Shown here: positions 55,353-64,000 of the stretch, piece after piece | Position numbering within the stretch: the first letter of the stretch is position 1 | Layout: each line of letters opens with the position of its first letter | Origin: Rhizobium sp. BK418 | GTDB lineage: Bacteria > Pseudomonadota > Alphaproteobacteria > Rhizobiales > Rhizobiaceae | Length of the DNA stretch: 64,000 bases | Direction: 5' to 3' | Assembly (NCBI RefSeq): GCF_004341105.1 | Contig: NZ_SLZK01000002.1 | Coordinates: forward strand, 240,216-304,215 | Translations under genes and position numbers: made by a program | Notes under the pieces: model-generated | Databases searched by the model: none | The model's input: only the letters and a program-made list of their open reading frames with translations | Told to the model about the DNA's origin: nothing

Positions 55353-55931
55353 TTACTTCTGGTTCCAGCGGCGAATGACCGGTTCGGTCAGATCATGCTC
55401 ATAGCCGAGAACACTGATGCTCGTCGTATCCAGAATGAACCGGGAGCCGTCCTCCGGGGGCAGGCCAAGCCAGCGGGCGCCGAGCACGCGCAGGAAATGC
55501 GAGCTCGAAAAGATCAAGACGGGCGCATTGACCTGCCGAAGCTCTTCGATGATGCGATCGGCCCGGGCGCCGACATCGGCTGCTGCTTCGCCATCCGGGC
55601 AACCATCGCGGAAAAGCTGCCAGCCGGGGCGCTTCGAGAGGATTTCCTTGGTCGTGATGCCTTCATAAGCACCGTAATCCCATTCCGCGAGATCGGGCTT
55701 GATGATCGCCCCCTCCCCGAAACCCGAGAGCATGCAGGTATTGCGCGCCCGCTGTGAGGGGCTTGACCAAACCGCCGAGACGGAAAGACCCGCAAGCCGC
55801 GGAGCAAGCGCGCGGGCGGCGGCCTCACCGTTGGCGGTCAGCGGGATATCGCTGCGGCCGGTATGCTGGCCCGATAGCGACCATGCCGTTTCGCCATGGC
55901 GCACAAGGGTGAATTCGGGAAATGCGCTCAT
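55353..55931 (-). CDS. Histidine phosphatase family protein
   Basis: This 192-residue phosphoglycerate mutase-like phosphatase has the catalytic LVRHGETAWSLSGQHTGR segment and the second His in FSSSHFLRVLGARW. This motif set resembles sedoheptulose-bisphosphatase-like or cobalamin/sugar phosphatases more than true mutases. The start follows 10 bases after the terminator of cfa. Confidence 0.9.
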   Translation of the reverse strand: MSAFPEFTLVRHGETAWSLSGQHTGRSDIPLTANGEAAARALAPRLAGLSVSAVWSSPSQRARNTCMLSGFGEGAIIKPDLAEWDYGAYEGITTKEILSKRPGWQLFRDGCPDGEAAADVGARADRIIEELRQVNAPVLIFSSSHFLRVLGARWLGLPPEDGSRFILDTTSISVLGYEHDLTEPVIRRWNQK

Positions 55932-55940
55932 AACCGTTCT

Positions 55941-55974
55941 CCAAAAAGAAAAAAGCGCGGTCGTGCCGCGCTTT
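55941..55974 (-). terminator. Terminator of cfa
   Basis: AAAGCGCGG (55952-55960) pairs with CCGCGCTTT (55966-55974) around a 5-base loop. On the minus strand a T-rich run (TTTTTTCTTTTT) follows, just after the cfa stop. Confidence 0.88.
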
Positions 55975-55979
55975 TGAAG

Positions 55980-57239
55980 TCAGAAGGTGAACTTTTCCAG
56001 TGGCGGCCGCGTCGCCTCGAATTCTCTCAGCTTCGCCTCGTTCTGCGCGATGTAATTGCGATTATCAGGTGTAGCGAACTGATTCTTGGTGATCTGGATC
56101 TGCTCGATGAAAAGTTCATCCCAGCGGAAGCCCATTTCGGAGCCGGCCAGATAGAACTCCCACATGCGGAAGAACTTCTCATCATAAAGCGCCACGGCTT
56201 CGGCCTTGCGGGCGACGAAGCGCTCACGCCAGTGGCGTAGCGTGTAGGCGTAATGCAGCGGCAGGACCTCGACGTCACGGGTCAGCAGGCCCGCCTTTTC
56301 GAGAGGCACCAGCGTTTCGGCGATCGAGGGAATGTAGCCTTGCGGGAAGATGTACTTCTCGATGAAGGCATTGGTCGCGAAACTCGGCTTCGGGCGCGCG
56401 ATCGAATGCAGCAGCATGATGCCGTTGTCGTCCAAAAGCTCGTGCACCTTCTTGAAGAAGTTTCCATAATTGCCGATGCCGACATGCTCGAACATGCCGA
56501 CCGAGACGATGCGATCGAACTTCTTGCCGGTCAGGTAGCGGTAGTCCTGCAGCTCGAAACGGACACGATCGGCAAGACCGCGTCTCTCCGCCCGTTCGCG
56601 CGAAATCTTCAGCTGCTCTTCACTGAGCGTAATGCCGGTGACATCGAGGCCTGGTGTCGATTCCGCCAGATACATGGCCATGCCGCCCCAACCCGAACCA
56701 ATTTCCAGCACGCGCTGGTTCGGCTGCGGCATGAGTTTTGCGGCGATATGGCGTTTCTTGGCGACCTGCGCCTCCTCCAGACTGATGCCCGGCGGATCGA
56801 AATAGGCGCAGGAATATTGCCAGTCCTCGTCGAGGAAGAGTTCGAAGAGCTTTTCGGACAGATCGTAATGATGGGCCACATTACGCTTGTTGTGGTTGAT
56901 CGGTATGCGGCTCTTCAGCTGCTGCATGGCAATGCGGCCGATCAGCAGGGCGGCCATCTTGAAATCGAAGATTTCGTTGGTGGTGTTCTGCTTCACCAGA
57001 GCGAGGAAGTCGTAGATGTTGCCCTGTTCAAGAATGAACCGGCCTTCCATATACATTTCGCCGAGCTTCAGCGTCGGATCGCGACGGATCGCATCCTCTG
57101 CCTCCTGGTCGGCAAGGCGAACGACAACCGGCTCCCCGGTGCCGTCGCCAATCTGATGGGTCTCCCCATTGGCAAGAGTAAGGGTCAAAGAACCCTTGCG
57201 GATAATTTTTTGGACAATCGATAAGAATGCCGACGCCAT
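55980..57239 (-). CDS. cfa: Cyclopropane-fatty-acyl-phospholipid synthase
   Basis: Cfa transfers a methylene group from S-adenosylmethionine onto unsaturated acyl chains of membrane lipids, often at stationary phase or under acid stress. The 419-residue protein has the amino-terminal lipid-binding domain (about 1-110), the HHYDLSEKLFELFLDEDWQYS lipid-site region (about 123-143), the SAM motif VLEIGSGWGG (177-186), and the downstream IVSVGMFEHVG and C-terminal Y-L-A-G-S segment. Rhizobia often carry two copies; the other is not in this window. Confidence 0.96.
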   Translation of the reverse strand: MASAFLSIVQKIIRKGSLTLTLANGETHQIGDGTGEPVVVRLADQEAEDAIRRDPTLKLGEMYMEGRFILEQGNIYDFLALVKQNTTNEIFDFKMAALLIGRIAMQQLKSRIPINHNKRNVAHHYDLSEKLFELFLDEDWQYSCAYFDPPGISLEEAQVAKKRHIAAKLMPQPNQRVLEIGSGWGGMAMYLAESTPGLDVTGITLSEEQLKISRERAERRGLADRVRFELQDYRYLTGKKFDRIVSVGMFEHVGIGNYGNFFKKVHELLDDNGIMLLHSIARPKPSFATNAFIEKYIFPQGYIPSIAETLVPLEKAGLLTRDVEVLPLHYAYTLRHWRERFVARKAEAVALYDEKFFRMWEFYLAGSEMGFRWDELFIEQIQITKNQFATPDNRNYIAQNEAKLREFEATRPPLEKFTF

Positions 57240-57372
57240 GGACGCCTCGCAAATGTGACAGGATGGTCACATCAACTTAATACCTCACGCCTGCCTTACA
57301 AGCGCCGGATTTAGCACTCTGCGGATTCAATTGCCAAAGTGTGACATTTTTGCCGCGGTTGAAGCTAAGCCA

Positions 57373-59682
57373 TTATTTTCGCTTCATGGCTTCTGCGAGC
57401 GCTGCGCCGAAGGCACCCTGGCTCTGCGGCTTGGCGAGCGCCGGGCGGCGGTCCTGCTGGGGGCGCGAGCCTGCGTTTCCACGCGACTCACCGCGCGGAG
57501 AACCTGCTGAAATGCCATCGTCCTTGCGCATGGAGAGGCCGATGCGCTTGCGCTTCACATCGACTTCGACGACACGAACCTTGACCACATCGCCTGCCTT
57601 CACGATTTCGTGAGGATCCTTGATGAAGCGATCGGCAAGCTGCGACACGTGGACCAAGCCATCCTGATGCACGCCGATATCGACGAAGGCACCGAAGGCC
57701 GCGACGTTGGTGACCGTGCCTTCCAGCATCATGCCCGGCTTCAGGTCGCTGATTTCATCGATGCCTTCCGCAAATGTTGCTGTTTTGAAGCTCGGGCGCG
57801 GGTCGCGGCCGGGCTTGTCGAGTTCGGCGATGATGTCCTTGACCGTCGGGAGGCCGAACTTCTCGTCGATGAACTTGCGCGGATCGAGCGCCTTCAGCGT
57901 GGCGCTGTCGCCCATCAGCGAGCGTAGGTCACGGCCGCAGGCAGCAACGATCTTCTTTGCCACGCCATAGGCTTCCGGATGCACGGAGGAGGCATCGAGC
58001 GGCTCCGTGCCATTCAGGATGCGCAGAAAGCCGGCCGCCTGCTCGAAGGTACGCTGGCCGAGGCGGGCGACCTTCAGGAGGTCCTTTCGGCTTTCGAAGG
58101 CGCCGTTCTGGTCGCGGTGCAGGACGATCGCATCGGCAATCGAGCGGCCGAGCCCGGAAACGCGCGCCAGAAGTGGAGCAGACGCGGTGTTGAGGTCGAC
58201 GCCAACGGCATTCACGGCATCTTCAACCACCGCATCCAGCGAGCGGGAAAGCTTCGTCTGATCGACATCGTGCTGATACTGGCCGACACCGATCGACTTC
58301 GGCTCGATCTTGACGAGTTCGGCCAGCGGATCCTGCAGGCGGCGCGCGATGGAGACGGCGCCGCGCAAGGAAACGTCGAGCTGCGGGAATTCCGCAGCGG
58401 CGGTTTCCGAGGCCGAGTAGACCGACGCGCCGGCTTCCGAGACGATGACCTTGGTGGGCTTGGGTGCCGGAAGAGCGGTCAGCATATCGGCCACCAGCTT
58501 TTCCGTCTCGCGGCTGCCGGTGCCGTTGCCGATCGCGATCAGCTCGACATTGTGCTTGCGGATGAGAGAGGCGAGTTCGGCTTGCGTGCCGCGCACGTCG
58601 CTCTTCAGCGGAAATGGATAAACGGTCGTCGTATCGAGCAGCTTGCCGGTGCCGTCGACGATCGCGACCTTGACACCGGTGCGGATGCCCGGATCGAGGC
58701 CCATCGTAGCGCGCGAGCCGGCAGGTGCGGCCAGAAGCAGATCCTTGAGATTACGGGCGAAGACGTGGATCGCCTCTTCTTCCGCCCTTTCGCGCAGTTC
58801 GCGCATTAGGTCGAGCGAGAGCGACATGGAAAGCTTCACGCGCCAGGTCCAGCTTGCGACATCCATCAGCCAGCGGTCCCCGGGACGGCTCGAACCGATT
58901 TCGTAGGCGGCAGCGATCATGCGCTCGACGGGCTTGTTCGGCGAGGCAATCTCGGCATCGGCCTCGATCGTCAGCGTCAGCACTTCCTCATTCCAGCCGC
59001 GCAACATGGCGAGCGCGCGGTGGCCGGGCACAGTCGCCCAGCGTTCGGAATGGTCGAAATAGTCGGAAAACTTCTCGCCGGTCGCTTCCTTGCCTTCGAC
59101 CACCTTGGCTTTGAGAAGGGCGGCATTGCGCAGATGAGCGCGCAACTTGCCGAGCAGATCGGCATTTTCGGCAAAACCTTCGGCGACGATGTCGCGCGCG
59201 CCTTCGAGAGCCGCCTTCACATCAGCAACGTCGGCGGTGATATAGGCCTCGGCCAGCGTGGCCGGTTCCTTAGCTCGGTCAGCGAGGATTGCTTCGGCAA
59301 GCGGGCCGAGACCACGCTCTCGGGCAATCTCGGCGCGGGTGCGGCGCTTCGGCTTGTAGGGCAGATAGAGGTCTTCCAGCTCGGCCTTGGTCGCGGCGCC
59401 CGAAAGCTTTGCCATCAGCTCGTCGCTCATCTTACCTTGGCCGTTAATGGAATCGATGATCGCATCGCGGCGAGCTTCGAGTTCGCGCAGATAAACGAGG
59501 CGTTCGGCCAGCGTACGCAGCTGCGTATCGTCAAGGCCGCCCGTCACCTCCTTGCGGTAGCGGGCGATGAACGGCACCGTCGCGCCCTCGTCCAGCAGCT
59601 CGATCGCTGCCTTCGCCTGATCGGGCCGGGCATTGATTTCGGCGGAGATGCTTGCTGCGAGCGAACGAAGGTCAACGGCCAT
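57373..59682 (-). CDS. Tex-like RNA-binding transcription factor
   Basis: Tex proteins are conserved nucleic-acid-binding factors related to eukaryotic Spt6, linked to transcription and, in pathogens, toxin expression. The 769-residue protein has the amino-terminal helical/HTH part, the YqgF-like domain ([19 protein letters not shown] at about 325-343), a helix-hairpin-helix pair ([18 protein letters not shown]), and a C-terminal S1 domain (about 650-722). A basic low-complexity tail follows. Confidence 0.95.
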   Translation of the reverse strand: MAVDLRSLAASISAEINARPDQAKAAIELLDEGATVPFIARYRKEVTGGLDDTQLRTLAERLVYLRELEARRDAIIDSINGQGKMSDELMAKLSGAATKAELEDLYLPYKPKRRTRAEIARERGLGPLAEAILADRAKEPATLAEAYITADVADVKAALEGARDIVAEGFAENADLLGKLRAHLRNAALLKAKVVEGKEATGEKFSDYFDHSERWATVPGHRALAMLRGWNEEVLTLTIEADAEIASPNKPVERMIAAAYEIGSSRPGDRWLMDVASWTWRVKLSMSLSLDLMRELRERAEEEAIHVFARNLKDLLLAAPAGSRATMGLDPGIRTGVKVAIVDGTGKLLDTTTVYPFPLKSDVRGTQAELASLIRKHNVELIAIGNGTGSRETEKLVADMLTALPAPKPTKVIVSEAGASVYSASETAAAEFPQLDVSLRGAVSIARRLQDPLAELVKIEPKSIGVGQYQHDVDQTKLSRSLDAVVEDAVNAVGVDLNTASAPLLARVSGLGRSIADAIVLHRDQNGAFESRKDLLKVARLGQRTFEQAAGFLRILNGTEPLDASSVHPEAYGVAKKIVAACGRDLRSLMGDSATLKALDPRKFIDEKFGLPTVKDIIAELDKPGRDPRPSFKTATFAEGIDEISDLKPGMMLEGTVTNVAAFGAFVDIGVHQDGLVHVSQLADRFIKDPHEIVKAGDVVKVRVVEVDVKRKRIGLSMRKDDGISAGSPRGESRGNAGSRPQQDRRPALAKPQSQGAFGAALAEAMKRK

Positions 59683-59919
59683 GAGATTTCCTGCGGTTTA
59701 TTAGGGTTGGCGGACCATAGCGGTGAAAAGCGGCAAGGCAATGCCTGCCGCCGCTTTCCACAGCGCAAGACAGTGCTCTTGCCGATTCAGGCGGCATGAT
59801 TGAGGCGCGATTGAGCTTTCCTCTTCCTGTTTTTGCGGTTGTGCAGATGCGGCATTCTTTGGTAGCAGAGGCGACCATTTTGGATCGCCCTGCCCTGCGG
59901 GCGCTAGGAAAAGAGTACA

Positions 59920-62097
59920 ATGCCGAACCTGCTTCTCGAACTTCGCTCCGAAGAGATCCCCGCCCGCATGCAGCGCAAGGCCGCCGGCGATCTCAAGAAG
60001 CTGCTGACCGATGCCCTGGTGGAAGCAGGACTGACCTATGAGGGCGCGCGCGAATATTGGACGCCGCGCCGTCTGACGCTGGACATTCACGGCCTGACGG
60101 CCCGCTCCGCCGATATCCGCGAAGAGCGCAAGGGTCCGCGCACCGACGCCAACGAGAAGGCGATCGAAGGCTTTCTGCGCGGCGCCGGCCTGTCCTCGGT
60201 TTCCGAGGCTCAGGTCGTCAGCGATCCGAAAAAGGGTGATTTCTACGTCGCCGTCATCTCGAAGCCCGGCCGCAGCGCCGAGGAGATCGTCGCCGAGGTC
60301 ATGCCCGGCATTATCAGAGATTTTCCGTGGCCTAAGTCGATGCGCTGGGGCAAGGCCTCTTCGCAGCCCGGTTCGCTGCGCTGGGTTCGCCCGCTGCAGT
60401 CAATCGTCTGCACCTTCGGTAGCGAGCACGAAGAAACCGTTGTCATCCCCTTCGAGATCGACGGCATCGTCGCGTCCAACGTGACCTATGGCCACCGTTT
60501 TCATGCGCCCGAAGCCATCACCGTGAAGCGCTTCGACGACTATGTTTCCAACCTCGAAAAGGCGAAGGTGATCCTCGATGCGGAGCGGCGCAAGGATATC
60601 ATCCTGCACGACGCCCGCGACATCGCCTTTGCGAGTGGATTGGAACTGGTCGAAGACGAAGGCTTGCTGGAGGAGGTTTCCGGCCTCGTCGAATGGCCGC
60701 AGGTGCTGATGGGCTCCTTCGACGACGATTATCTTTCGATCCCTTCCGAGATCATCCGCCTGACCATCAAGACGAACCAGAAGTGCTTCGTCACCCGCAA
60801 ACAGGGCGAAAAGACGCTTTCGAACAAGTTCATCCTCGTCTCCAACATTCAGGCGACTGATGGCGGCAAGGAAATCATTCACGGCAATGGCAAGGTCGTG
60901 CGCGCGCGCCTGTCCGACGCGCTGCATTTCTGGAAGCGGGATCAGGGCAACCTTCCTGACCTCGAAACGCTGGACGCTTCGGCCAAGAAATTCGGCCTCG
61001 ATCTCGAAAAGCCGCTCGACCAGCGCATGGCGAAGCTCGATGCGCTGAACGTGACCTTCCATGCCAAGCTCGGCACACAGGGCGACCGCGTCGAGCGCAT
61101 CCGCGCGCTGGCCGCCAAGATTGCGATGCCGGCGAGTGCCGATTACAAGCTCGTTGACCGCGCCGTCGTCCTCTGCAAGGCGGACCTGCGCACCGAAGCC
61201 GTCGGAGAATTCCCGGAACTGCAGGGCGTCATGGGCCGCAAATATGCGGTGCTGCAGGGCGAGGACATTTCGGTTTCGACCGCCATCGAAGACCACTACA
61301 AGCCGCAAGGCCCGTCGGACCGCGTGCCCGAGGACAAGGTGGCAATCACGGTGGCGCTCGCCGACAAGCTCGACACGCTCATCGGGTTTTGGTCGATCGA
61401 TGAGAAGCCCACCGGCTCGAAGGATCCGTTTGCGCTGCGCCGTGCGGCCCTCGGCATCATCCGCATCCTGCTCGAGAGGCGCGTCCGGGTGACGCTGCTG
61501 CCGCGTATCGTCTCGCATATGCAGCGCATCGATACCGATATCGGCGCCAGTGTGGATGCTGACGACCTGTCGCGTCAGATCGACCTACTCTCCTTCTTCC
61601 ATGACCGCCTTAAGGTCTATCTGCGCGATCAGGGTGCGCGTCACGATCTCATCGACGCCGTGCTGACGCCCGAATCCGATGATCTCTTGATGGTCGCCCG
61701 CCGCGTCGAAGCACTGACGGCCTTCATCACCTCGGAAGACGGCATCAACCTGCTCGCCGGCACCAAACGCGCCACGCAGCTTCTGGCGGCCGAGGAGAAG
61801 AAGGGCACCGTTATTGCCGACGGTGTTTCGGACGCATTGCTAAAGCTCGGTGCCGAAAAGGAATTATTTGCGGCCATCACTAAGGCTTCTTCGGAAGCTG
61901 CCGGCGCCGTTGCACACGAAGATTTCCGCTCGGCCATGGAAGCGCTTTCAAAACTGCGCGCACCCGTTGATCGCTTCTTCACCGACGTGCTCGTCAATGA
62001 CGAGGACGCAGCGATCCGGGCCAACCGCCTCGCGCTGTTGCGGATGATCCGCGCGGCGACCGGAACTGTGGCGGATTTCTCGAAGATCGCCGGCTAG
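59920..62097 (+). CDS. glyS: Glycyl-tRNA synthetase beta subunit
   Basis: GlyS is the beta subunit of the alpha2-beta2 glycyl-tRNA synthetase. The 725-residue protein begins [20 protein letters not shown], the family start, and has the HD-like region and the C-terminal anticodon-binding domain (about 600-700). AGGAAAAGAG precedes the ATG. The alpha subunit glyQ is not in the window; many bacteria keep the two genes adjacent. It is divergent from tex across 237 bases that show no other gene. Confidence 0.95.
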   Translation: MPNLLLELRSEEIPARMQRKAAGDLKKLLTDALVEAGLTYEGAREYWTPRRLTLDIHGLTARSADIREERKGPRTDANEKAIEGFLRGAGLSSVSEAQVVSDPKKGDFYVAVISKPGRSAEEIVAEVMPGIIRDFPWPKSMRWGKASSQPGSLRWVRPLQSIVCTFGSEHEETVVIPFEIDGIVASNVTYGHRFHAPEAITVKRFDDYVSNLEKAKVILDAERRKDIILHDARDIAFASGLELVEDEGLLEEVSGLVEWPQVLMGSFDDDYLSIPSEIIRLTIKTNQKCFVTRKQGEKTLSNKFILVSNIQATDGGKEIIHGNGKVVRARLSDALHFWKRDQGNLPDLETLDASAKKFGLDLEKPLDQRMAKLDALNVTFHAKLGTQGDRVERIRALAAKIAMPASADYKLVDRAVVLCKADLRTEAVGEFPELQGVMGRKYAVLQGEDISVSTAIEDHYKPQGPSDRVPEDKVAITVALADKLDTLIGFWSIDEKPTGSKDPFALRRAALGIIRILLERRVRVTLLPRIVSHMQRIDTDIGASVDADDLSRQIDLLSFFHDRLKVYLRDQGARHDLIDAVLTPESDDLLMVARRVEALTAFITSEDGINLLAGTKRATQLLAAEEKKGTVIADGVSDALLKLGAEKELFAAITKASSEAAGAVAHEDFRSAMEALSKLRAPVDRFFTDVLVNDEDAAIRANRLALLRMIRAATGTVADFSKIAG

Positions 62098-62111
62098 ATT
62101 TCCGACAGGTA

Positions 62112-62137
62112 AAAATGGGGCCGCTCGGCCCCATTTT
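62112..62137. terminator. Bidirectional terminator between glyS and the tautomerase gene
   Basis: AAAATGGGGCC (62112-62122) pairs perfectly with GGCCCCATTTT (62127-62137). The AAAA/TTTT flanks allow it to work on both strands, fitting the convergent genes. Confidence 0.9.
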
Positions 62138-62146
62138 CCGTTCATC

Positions 62147-62356
62147 TCATCGCTCTTTCTGCATCTTGGCGATGGTCAGGGTTTCGCCTGCGCGGCCATA
62201 ACCGCCGTCGACGACCTCGTCGACAAGCACCATCGTATAGGGGCGAACGCCCTCTCCGAAAAAGTCGACGAACATGGCCGTCGTCCGAAGGATAATGTCC
62301 TCCTTCTGCTCGGCAGTCAGAGTGCCCTCGGGAAACTTGTAGTTTGCAAATGGCAT
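62147..62356 (-). CDS. 4-oxalocrotonate tautomerase family protein
   Basis: This 69-residue protein has Pro directly after the initiator Met, the catalytic base of the tautomerase superfamily. The remaining sequence (TLTAEQKEDIILRTTAMFVDFFGE) forms the usual beta-alpha-beta unit, and it would work as an oligomer. It may isomerise an unsaturated keto-acid intermediate of aromatic degradation, but no such pathway is nearby. It is divergent from a LysR regulator. Confidence 0.85.
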   Translation of the reverse strand: MPFANYKFPEGTLTAEQKEDIILRTTAMFVDFFGEGVRPYTMVLVDEVVDGGYGRAGETLTIAKMQKER

Positions 62357-62415
62357 GATGAACTCCTGCCCGGTTTGTGTTGCGACCCGGCAAGCCTAGC
62401 TGTGTTGGCAACATG

Positions 62416-62433
62416 CTTGTAATTGATATCAAG
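62416..62433. promoter_or_regulatory. Candidate LysR operator in the tautomerase/LysR intergenic
   Basis: CTTG (62416-62419) and CAAG (62430-62433) form an inverted repeat with 10 bases between, and the core TTGATATCAA (62423-62432) is a perfect palindrome. It lies about midway between the divergent starts, where LysR activators usually bind. Confidence 0.5.
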
Positions 62434-62453
62434 TATATGCATTCATCCATATC

Positions 62454-63380
62454 ATGGATTTGCATGGTATCGATCTCAATCTGCTCGTCGCCTTCGATGC
62501 GCTCATGAAGGAACGGAGCGTGACGAAGGCCGGCATTCGCATCGGCCGGACGCAGCCGGCGATGAGTGCTGCCTTGGCGCGGTTGCGGAGCCTTCTGCGG
62601 GATGAATTGCTGGTGCGCGGGCCACAAGGGCTGCAGCCGACACCACGAGCGCTCGATCTCGCCGAACCCTTGTCGCGCGCCTTGGCCGAAATCCAGCATA
62701 CGCTCGATTTCACCCAGGGGTTCGATCCCTCGACCTCGTCTGCGACTTTCACGATCGGCCTCTCCGATCATCCGACGTTCGCGCTTCTGCCGCGGCTTGT
62801 TACCCTTCTGGCGGGGGCGGCTCCGGGTGCGGCATTGCAGGTCAGGAATTTCAGTGCGCGGGATGACGCCATCGATCTGCTGGATGCGGGAGAAGTCGAT
62901 GTGACGGTCGGCGTGCCGGCAGTGAAGACCGGACGTATCCTGACCCAGCCTCTATTCGAAGAACGTTTCGTCTGTATCGTCAGGAAGGATCATCCGGTTG
63001 CAGGAAGAGAACTCGATCTCGATCGATTTCTCGCTCTCCCCCATCTGCTCGTCTCGCCGGAGAACGAGCGCTTTGGCCATGTCGATGCGGCTCTGGCAAA
63101 ACGAGGGTTTCAACGGCGGCTCTCACTGACGCTTCCCAATATGTATGCCGCGCCGCTGCTGATTGCCCGCTCTGATATGATTGCCACATTGATGGCAGGC
63201 GTAGTGGAGGCTTCCGGCCATTCGGACGAACTGACCTTGCTGGAGCCGCCCCTCGCGCTCGATCCCATATCCTTCGTGCTATCCTGGCATCGGCGCAATG
63301 ACACACATCCGGCGCAGCGCTGGTTTCGGAATTGCGTCGTGGAGGCTGCACCAAGGAATAAGGCGAAGACGCCGGGCTGA
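62454..63380 (+). CDS. LysR family transcriptional regulator
   Basis: This 308-residue regulator has the amino-terminal helix-turn-helix (LNLLVAFDALMKERSVTKAGIRIGRTQPAMSAALARLR, about 8-45) and a C-terminal periplasmic-binding-protein-like effector domain (about 92-295). It is divergent from the tautomerase gene with 97 bases between starts, the classic arrangement for a LysR regulator and its target. The effector is unknown; the DUF523 gene downstream may be co-transcribed. Confidence 0.93.
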   Translation: MDLHGIDLNLLVAFDALMKERSVTKAGIRIGRTQPAMSAALARLRSLLRDELLVRGPQGLQPTPRALDLAEPLSRALAEIQHTLDFTQGFDPSTSSATFTIGLSDHPTFALLPRLVTLLAGAAPGAALQVRNFSARDDAIDLLDAGEVDVTVGVPAVKTGRILTQPLFEERFVCIVRKDHPVAGRELDLDRFLALPHLLVSPENERFGHVDAALAKRGFQRRLSLTLPNMYAAPLLIARSDMIATLMAGVVEASGHSDELTLLEPPLALDPISFVLSWHRRNDTHPAQRWFRNCVVEAAPRNKAKTPG

Positions 63381-63400
63381 ATGTGCAGTAGAGCTGCCGT

Positions 63401-63916
63401 ATGGTGTCGAAGATCCTCGTCAGTGCCTGTCTCATGGGTCATGCTGTCCGCTATGACGGGCGCGCCAAGCCGCTTGTCCATCCGGCAATCGAACGCTGGA
63501 TGCAGGAAGGCCTGTTGGTAACGATCTGTCCGGAAATGTCGGCGGGGATGCCGGTTCCACGACCGCCTGCCGAGATTGCGGATGGAGCATCGGGTGAGGA
63601 TGTGCTGGCAGGTAAGGCTCGTGTCGTGGAGCTGACCGGCGGCGATGTGACCGATGAATTCCTACGGGCGGCAGAAAATGCCATTCGGCTCGCGACCGAT
63701 AGCGGCTGCCGCTATGCGCTGCTGATCGACGGTAGCCCGTCCTGCGGTTCCGGTTTCATCTATGACGGAACATTTTCAGGCAATCGGCGGCTCGGGAACG
63801 GCGTGACGGCTGCTGCCCTCAGGCAAGCCGGTATAGAAGTCTTTTCGGACCGCGAAATCGATCGGCTCATCGAGCGCGTCAGCCATGCCGCTGACGACAC
63901 AGCCGCCGGATTCTGA
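63401..63916 (+). CDS. DUF523 family protein
   Basis: This 171-residue protein starts with the DUF523 signature ILVSACLMGHAVRYDGRAKP and has TICPEMSAGMPVPRPP and the SPSCGSGFIYDG segment with conserved Cys. In many homologues a second Cys stands in the first motif (G-x-x-C-R-Y); here it is Val (A-V-R-Y). Function is unknown. It follows lysR by 20 bases. A GTG three bases downstream of the ATG is an equal start. Confidence 0.85.
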   Translation: MVSKILVSACLMGHAVRYDGRAKPLVHPAIERWMQEGLLVTICPEMSAGMPVPRPPAEIADGASGEDVLAGKARVVELTGGDVTDEFLRAAENAIRLATDSGCRYALLIDGSPSCGSGFIYDGTFSGNRRLGNGVTAAALRQAGIEVFSDREIDRLIERVSHAADDTAAGF

Positions 63917-63966
63917 TCCGGCGGTCGCTAAAGCTTTGGTGATAAAACCGCCTGTGGTGGCCCCGC

Positions 63967-64000
63967 TTATGCGGCGCGGCGACCGTGATGCGAGACGGGG
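63967..64000 (-). CDS. Possible carboxy-terminal end of a minus-strand gene
   Basis: A minus-strand frame open from the right edge ends at a TAA (63967-63969) with the residues PVSHHGRRAA. The short basic/His tail is plausible as a protein end, but only about 10 codons are visible and no family can be recognised. Confidence 0.3.
   Translation of the reverse strand, partial: PVSHHGRRAA

Overview
The window looks like a chromosomal segment of a Rhizobium-group alphaproteobacterium (Rhizobiaceae). The evidence is the high GC content, the set of rhizobial families (IalB-type secreted protein, DUF1344, BA14K, DUF1217, DUF6101, Atu4866 domain), the His-rich CtaD amino terminus, and a short palindromic intergenic repeat beginning TTCCGGACGCAAAACC, present in four copies. 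I see no tRNA, rRNA, CRISPR array, transposase, prophage or replication origin. Most of the window is ordinary housekeeping DNA with small accessory inserts.

Layout. 1-1561: cytochrome c oxidase subunits I (cut by the left edge) and II, minus strand. 1.9-8.6 kb: IalB-like protein, TldD, acetyltransferase, MazG-like pyrophosphohydrolase, D,D-carboxypeptidase with SPOR domain, polysaccharide deacetylase, PdxH, lipoprotein. 8.9-15.4 kb: DnaJ/CbpA-like co-chaperone, FabI, histidine phosphatase, DUF1344 protein, and a large PAS-PAS-GGDEF-EAL protein. 15.6-21.1 kb: aroC and ribB (with a decayed GTP cyclohydrolase II half), an AlkX/YcaQ-like DNA glycosylase, and the biotin transporter bioMNY. 21.5-34.9 kb: membrane GGDEF protein, thioesterase, HDAC-like amidohydrolase, xseB, SDR, pirin, dxs, an Atu4866-SDR pair divergent from an AraC regulator, a chemoreceptor, tlyA and a RumA-type RNA methyltransferase. 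35-44.4 kb: acyl-CoA dehydrogenase plus enoyl-CoA hydratase behind a possible MerR-type operator, ZntB/CorA transporter, BA14K protein, Rieske oxygenase, DUF6656-like protein, Sua5/YrdC, FAD-linked oxidase. 44.5-48.2 kb: a 1240-residue DUF1217 protein built from about ten repeats. 48.5-64 kb: DUF6101, ubiA, a GntR regulator beside an AT-rich patch, an autotransporter with a propeller-like passenger, SDR, MipA-like porin, histidine phosphatase, cfa, tex, glyS, a tautomerase/LysR pair and DUF523.

How the genes relate. bioM-bioN-bioY make one energy-coupling-factor biotin importer. The acyl-CoA dehydrogenase and hydratase are a two-gene beta-oxidation-type operon. tlyA and the next methyltransferase overlap and both modify RNA. 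xseB, dxs, tlyA and the methyltransferase look like a conserved core interrupted by SDR/pirin and AraC/SDR/chemoreceptor modules. The two GGDEF proteins and the chemoreceptor give local signalling capacity. The regulator-target pairs most worth testing are AraC with SDR-Atu4866, GntR with the autotransporter, and LysR with the tautomerase.

I did not find a convincing new multi-gene system. The best candidates for something undescribed are the ten-repeat DUF1217 protein, the propeller-passenger autotransporter, a region at 34973-35080 with hairpins carrying C-rich loops on the minus strand, and the repeated TGTCGCA motifs upstream of the Rieske oxygenase.
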